A program made the position numbers and the translations under genes. From Butyrivibrio sp. NC2007 (GTDB lineage: Bacteria; Bacillota; Clostridia; Lachnospirales; Lachnospiraceae), in assembly GCF_000421405.1 (NCBI RefSeq), contig NZ_ATWY01000007.1:1-64000 (forward strand): a stretch of 64,000 nt of DNA. The letters are read 5' to 3'. The notes below the pieces were generated by a model, which made no database searches, was not told where the DNA came from, and saw nothing but the letters and a program-made list of their open reading frames with translations. The stretch's first letter is position 1. Each line of letters opens with the position of its first letter. Positions 60,446-64,000 of the stretch are shown in pieces.

Positions 60446-62143
60446 ATGTTATATAGTTTACACGTTAAGAACCTTGCTCTTATCAAGGAGCAGGAGATCG
60501 AGTTTTCCAAGGGCCTTAACATTCTCACCGGTGAGACAGGCGCAGGTAAGTCTGTCGTCATCGGGAGTGTTAACCTGGCTCTGGGAGGAAAGGCAGATGC
60601 TTCGCTCATCAGAACCGGCGAGGAGTATGCCCTGGTAGAGCTGGTTTTTGGAGTTGATAATAAGCTCCAGATGCAGCGCCTTAAGGAGATGGATATTCCT
60701 GTAGAGGAAGACGGAACCCTTATCCTGCAGCGAAAGATAATGCAGGGAAGAAGTGTTTCAAAGATCGGGGGAGAAAGCGTTTCAGCAAGACAGCTGAAGG
60801 ATATCTCTAGTATTCTTATCAATATTCACGGTCAGAATGACCATCAGGAGCTTCTCCACAAGAAAAAACATATTGAAATTCTGGATGATTACTGCGAGTC
60901 TGAACTGGCAGGTCTTTTTGCTGAGCTCGCAGCTAAGTATTCTCATATGAGAGAGCTGGAAAAAGAGCTTTCTGAGACCGATATTGACGAGAGTGCAAGG
61001 ATCAGGGAGCAGGAGCTTTTAGAGTATGAAATAGGCGAAATCGAGGATGCAGCTCTGGTAGCCGGAGAAGACGAGGAGCTTGAGAGCAGCTATCGCAAGA
61101 TGGTAAATGCCCAGAAGATATCGGGGGCGGTTTATCAGACAGCTGCCATGGTAAACTCTGGAGACGGTGAAGAGAGCGCTTCTGATATGGTTGGAAGAGC
61201 GGTAAGGGAGCTATCAAGTGTGGTTGCCTATGACGAGGAGCTTGAGGATCTTCTTTCGCAGTTATCTGATATTGAGAATCTTCTCACGGATTTCGGACAT
61301 TCCATTTCGGATTATATTTCTGACCTGGAGTTTGATGATGAGAAGTTCAGGACAACAGAGGACAGACTCAATACGATAAATCATCTTAAGGACAAGTACG
61401 GCGGCAGTATAGAAGCCGTTCTTAAATACATGGAGGAAAAGAGTGAGAGGCTGGATGCTCTAAGTGATCTCGGGGCTCACAGAGATAAGCTCACAAGGGA
61501 ACTTGGTGAAGAGAAATCGAAAGCTCTTTTACTGTGTAAGAAAATCTCTGATGTCAGGAAGAAGGGGGCTAAGGGGCTCTCTGAGAAACTAAGGGCTGCG
61601 CTCATTGACCTTAACTTCCTGGATGTAAGGTTTGAAATTGATGTCAGAAGTGACGAGGAGAAGATAACTTCAAGGGGCTATGATGATGTGGAGTTTATGA
61701 TCTCCACCAACCCCGGAGAAGCGCTTCGCCCTCTTGATCAGATAGCAAGTGGTGGTGAGCTCTCGCGTATCATGCTGGCTCTTAAGACAGTAGTGGCTGA
61801 CAAGGATGACATCAGCACTCTGATATTTGATGAGATAGATGCCGGAATCAGTGGTAAGACGGCCTGGAAGGTTTCTCAGAAGCTTGGCGAGTTATCACGT
61901 GAACACCAGATAATCTGCATCACACACCTTCCACAGATCGCTGCTATGGCGGATACTCACTTTATGATCGAGAAGGGGCTGGAAGACGGCAGAACCGTCA
62001 CCGGAATTCACAGCCTTGACGAGGAAGCCGGCATTAAGGAGCTTGCAAGACTTCTTGGTGGCGATACCATCACGGAAGCGGTTATAACCAATGCGCAGGA
62101 GATGCGCAAGATGGCTCTTGATACTAAAGAGAGTCACAGATAA
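60446..62143 (+). CDS. recN: DNA repair protein RecN
   Basis: The 565-residue SMC-like ATPase acts in double-strand-break repair. The Walker A motif LTGETGAGKSVVIGSVNLALGGKAD lies near residue 28, INIHGQNDHQELL near 132, a coiled-coil middle, and the C-terminal signature with ASGGELSRIMLALKTV near 435, LIFDEIDAGISGKTA and ITHLPQIAAMAD. Full length. The argR-recN pairing is typical of Firmicutes. Confidence 0.95.
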   Translation: MLYSLHVKNLALIKEQEIEFSKGLNILTGETGAGKSVVIGSVNLALGGKADASLIRTGEEYALVELVFGVDNKLQMQRLKEMDIPVEEDGTLILQRKIMQGRSVSKIGGESVSARQLKDISSILINIHGQNDHQELLHKKKHIEILDDYCESELAGLFAELAAKYSHMRELEKELSETDIDESARIREQELLEYEIGEIEDAALVAGEDEELESSYRKMVNAQKISGAVYQTAAMVNSGDGEESASDMVGRAVRELSSVVAYDEELEDLLSQLSDIENLLTDFGHSISDYISDLEFDDEKFRTTEDRLNTINHLKDKYGGSIEAVLKYMEEKSERLDALSDLGAHRDKLTRELGEEKSKALLLCKKISDVRKKGAKGLSEKLRAALIDLNFLDVRFEIDVRSDEEKITSRGYDDVEFMISTNPGEALRPLDQIASGGELSRIMLALKTVVADKDDISTLIFDEIDAGISGKTAWKVSQKLGELSREHQIICITHLPQIAAMADTHFMIEKGLEDGRTVTGIHSLDEEAGIKELARLLGGDTITEAVITNAQEMRKMALDTKESHR

Positions 62144-62155
62144 TGAGGTTTAGAG

Positions 62156-62803
62156 ATGACAATTGACAATGATGATCTTTTGAACAGCATAATGGCTTCT
62201 CTTGGGAGAATAGAGACAATCTCTTTGGATGAGATTCCAAATATTGATCTTTATATGGATCAGCTGACTTCTTTTATGGATGAGAGACTGAAAAAGACAA
62301 CCCGTCATCCCGGAGAGGACAAGATCCTTACCAAGACCATGATCAATAACTATGCCAAGAATGATCTGCTTCCTCCGCCTGTTAAGAAGAAGTATTCCAA
62401 GGATCATCTCATTTTGCTTATAGTTATTTACTATCTCAAGAGTATTCTGTCGATCAACGATATCCAGACTCTGATAGAGCCCCTAAAGCGCAGGTTCTAT
62501 GGGGCAGAGGACAAGCTCGATCTTTCAAGGATATATGAGACTCTGTATCAGCTTCAGGAGGAGTCTTTGGAGCCTGTTAAAGAGGATATCAGCAAGAGAT
62601 ATGAAAGGGCTATGCAGACCTTTGACGATCCGGACATTACTGATGAAGAACAGAAGAAGATGCGTCTTTTTTCATTCATAACTCTCCTTAGCTACGACGT
62701 TTATGTCAAAAAGCTGCTCATAGAGAAGATTCTGGACAACATGACAGAAAATGATGATAAGCCGGACAACAAAAAAGAAAAGAAAACCAAGGATAAGAAG
62801 TAA
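62156..62803 (+). CDS. DUF1836-type protein
   Basis: The 215-residue product has a central region MINNYAKNDLLPPPVKKKYSKDHLILLIVIYYLKSILSINDIQTLI (about residues 60-110) that fits DUF1836, with a MerR-like helix-turn-helix, and an acidic and lysine-rich tail. It may be a DNA-binding regulator, but no target is known. The start follows GAGGTTTAGAG and the stop overlaps the next gene's start (TAATG). Confidence 0.75.
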   Translation: MTIDNDDLLNSIMASLGRIETISLDEIPNIDLYMDQLTSFMDERLKKTTRHPGEDKILTKTMINNYAKNDLLPPPVKKKYSKDHLILLIVIYYLKSILSINDIQTLIEPLKRRFYGAEDKLDLSRIYETLYQLQEESLEPVKEDISKRYERAMQTFDDPDITDEEQKKMRLFSFITLLSYDVYVKKLLIEKILDNMTENDDKPDNKKEKKTKDKK

Positions 62804-64000
62804 TGGGAATTTATGATACACTCAATTCGCAGCAGAAGAAAGCAGTGCTGCAAACTGACGGACCGGTGCTTATTCTGGCCGGGGCAGGTAGCGGTAAGAC
62901 CAGGGTACTGACCCACAGAGTAGCTTACCTGATTGATGAATGCGGGGTTAACCCCTGGAACATAATGGCCATCACCTTCACCAACAAGGCAGCAGGTGAG
63001 ATGAGGGAAAGAGTAGATAAGATCGTGGGCTTTGGTGCCGAGAGCATCTGGGTTTCCACTTTCCACTCAAGCTGTACCAGAATACTCAGAAGATATGCAG
63101 ACAAGATAGGCTACAGCAACAATTTCACGATTTATGATACGGATGATTCCAAGGCACTTATGAAGGATGTCTGCAAGAGATTCCAGCTGGAGACTCAGCA
63201 GCTCAAGCTCAGAAATATAATGGGCATCATATCCAAGTGCAAGGACAATCTGGTTAGCCCTGAAGAGTATGCTCTTTCAGCGGGTAACGATTATATCAAG
63301 ACAAGAGTTTCCAAGGCATATACCGAGTACCAGCTGGCGCTTAAGAAGAACAACGCCTTTGATTTTGACGATCTTCTGATGAAGACCGTTGAGCTTTTTA
63401 AGAAGAATCCTGACATTCTTGATTCCTACCAGGAGAGATTTAAATACATCATGGTGGATGAGTATCAGGACACCAATAATGCACAGTTTGAGCTCATAAG
63501 GCTTCTTGCTGACAAGTACAGAAATCTCTGCGTTGTAGGTGATGACGATCAGAGTATCTACAGATTCAGAGGCGCCAACATCAGGAATATCCTGGACTTT
63601 GAGAAGGTATATCCCGATGCTACCGTTATTAAGCTGGAACAGAACTATAGATCAACACAGCAGATACTTGATGCTGCCAATGCAGTTATCAGCAACAACT
63701 CAGGGCGTAAGGCTAAGGCTCTTTGGACTGATATCAAGGATGGGGAGAAGGTACACCTGAGGGAGTTTGATACTGCTCAGGAAGAGGCTGAGTATATAGC
63801 CTCAGAGATTGGCAAGCTCAAGAGGAATCATAAGCTTTCCTATGATGAGACAGCAGTTCTTTACAGGACCAATGCCCAGTCCAGACTTTTGGAAGAGAGA
63901 TTCGTTTACGAGGGTATTCCTTACGATATCGTAGGCGGCACAAACTTCTACTCAAGACGTGAGATAAAAGACCTTCTGGCATATCTTAAGACCATTGACA
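62803..64000 (+). CDS. pcrA: UvrD/PcrA-type superfamily 1 DNA helicase, N-terminal part
   Basis: The frame starts at ATG 62803 and stays open to the window edge, giving about 399 residues. LNSQQKKAVLQTDGPVLILAGAGSGKTRVLTHRVAYLI contains the Q motif and Walker A (near residue 30), then AITFTNKAAGEMRER, DFDDLL, MVDEYQDTN (motif II), GDDDQSIYRFRGA (III) and LEQNYRS (IV). It unwinds DNA during repair and replication. The C-terminal half lies beyond the window. Confidence 0.93.
   Translation, partial: MGIYDTLNSQQKKAVLQTDGPVLILAGAGSGKTRVLTHRVAYLIDECGVNPWNIMAITFTNKAAGEMRERVDKIVGFGAESIWVSTFHSSCTRILRRYADKIGYSNNFTIYDTDDSKALMKDVCKRFQLETQQLKLRNIMGIISKCKDNLVSPEEYALSAGNDYIKTRVSKAYTEYQLALKKNNAFDFDDLLMKTVELFKKNPDILDSYQERFKYIMVDEYQDTNNAQFELIRLLADKYRNLCVVGDDDQSIYRFRGANIRNILDFEKVYPDATVIKLEQNYRSTQQILDAANAVISNNSGRKAKALWTDIKDGEKVHLREFDTAQEEAEYIASEIGKLKRNHKLSYDETAVLYRTNAQSRLLEERFVYEGIPYDIVGGTNFYSRREIKDLLAYLKTID

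Overview
The window looks like a chromosomal segment of a low-to-mid GC, strictly anaerobic Clostridia, most likely a Lachnospiraceae member close to Butyrivibrio/Pseudobutyrivibrio. This is inferred from the Rnf complex, the MEP isoprenoid genes, the adjacent ispH and ribosomal protein S1 genes, the canonical Firmicutes gene orders (rimP-nusA-infB-truB-ribF-rpsO-pnp and xseA-xseB-ispA-dxs-tlyA-nadK-argR-recN), and AGGAGG ribosome sites. No phage, CRISPR array or rRNA operon is visible. One tRNA (Glu, CTC) and the tail of one insertion sequence are present.

Layout. 1-0.6 kb: the 3' end of an IS4-like transposase, a bidirectional terminator and a start-less open frame. 0.66-10.3 kb: a short pyruvate-kinase-like protein, a metal-efflux unit (CadC-like ArsR repressor, free HMA chaperone, P1B ATPase) under a clear promoter/operator, then a serine hydrolase, purine nucleoside phosphorylase, an adenosine/SAH-deaminase-type amidohydrolase and a membrane-anchored MutS-domain ATPase. 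10.3-13.5 kb: rnhA, a DHH phosphoesterase, mnmA, aroK. 13.5-19.0 kb (minus): SNF2 helicase, alpha/beta hydrolase and GPH-type transporter, divergent from a TetR regulator. 19.2-24.7 kb (plus): tetR, rpiR-type regulator, BaiN-like flavoprotein, cmk, ispH, rpsA. 24.8-26.9 kb: orphan cheR and a YprB-like exonuclease, separated by strong terminators. 27.0-32.1 kb: rnfCDGEAB, encoding the ferredoxin:NAD+ oxidoreductase ion pump. 32.2-38.4 kb: accessory genes (small conserved-looking protein, DUF4230-like protein, membrane protein, 844-aa coiled-coil surface protein, tRNA-Glu, PaaI thioesterase, lipoprotein). 38.4-49.8 kb: translation/transcription operon rimP to pnp. 49.8-53.1 kb: a long hairpin, prfC and a transglutaminase-like lipoprotein. 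53.1-64 kb: Gls24, nusB, xseAB, ispA, dxs, tlyA, nadK, argR, recN, a DUF1836 protein and the 5' part of pcrA/uvrD.

Strongest unusual signal. The rnfE reading frame is broken at codon 6. Its start codon, placed exactly as expected behind rnfG, leads into the canonical -1 slippery heptamer A_AAA_AAG followed two codons later by TAG, while the full RnfE sequence continues in the -1 frame with no alternative start for about 80 bases. Either expression depends on frameshifting (or polymerase slippage), or the sequence has lost one A in a homopolymer. Other notable items are a pair of tandem hairpins with covarying stems after the MutS-like gene, a 142-bp extended inverted repeat between pnp and prfC, an 11-bp-phased direct-repeat array upstream of the surface-protein gene, and several palindromes in promoters. 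All assignments were made by reading motifs; no database search was run.
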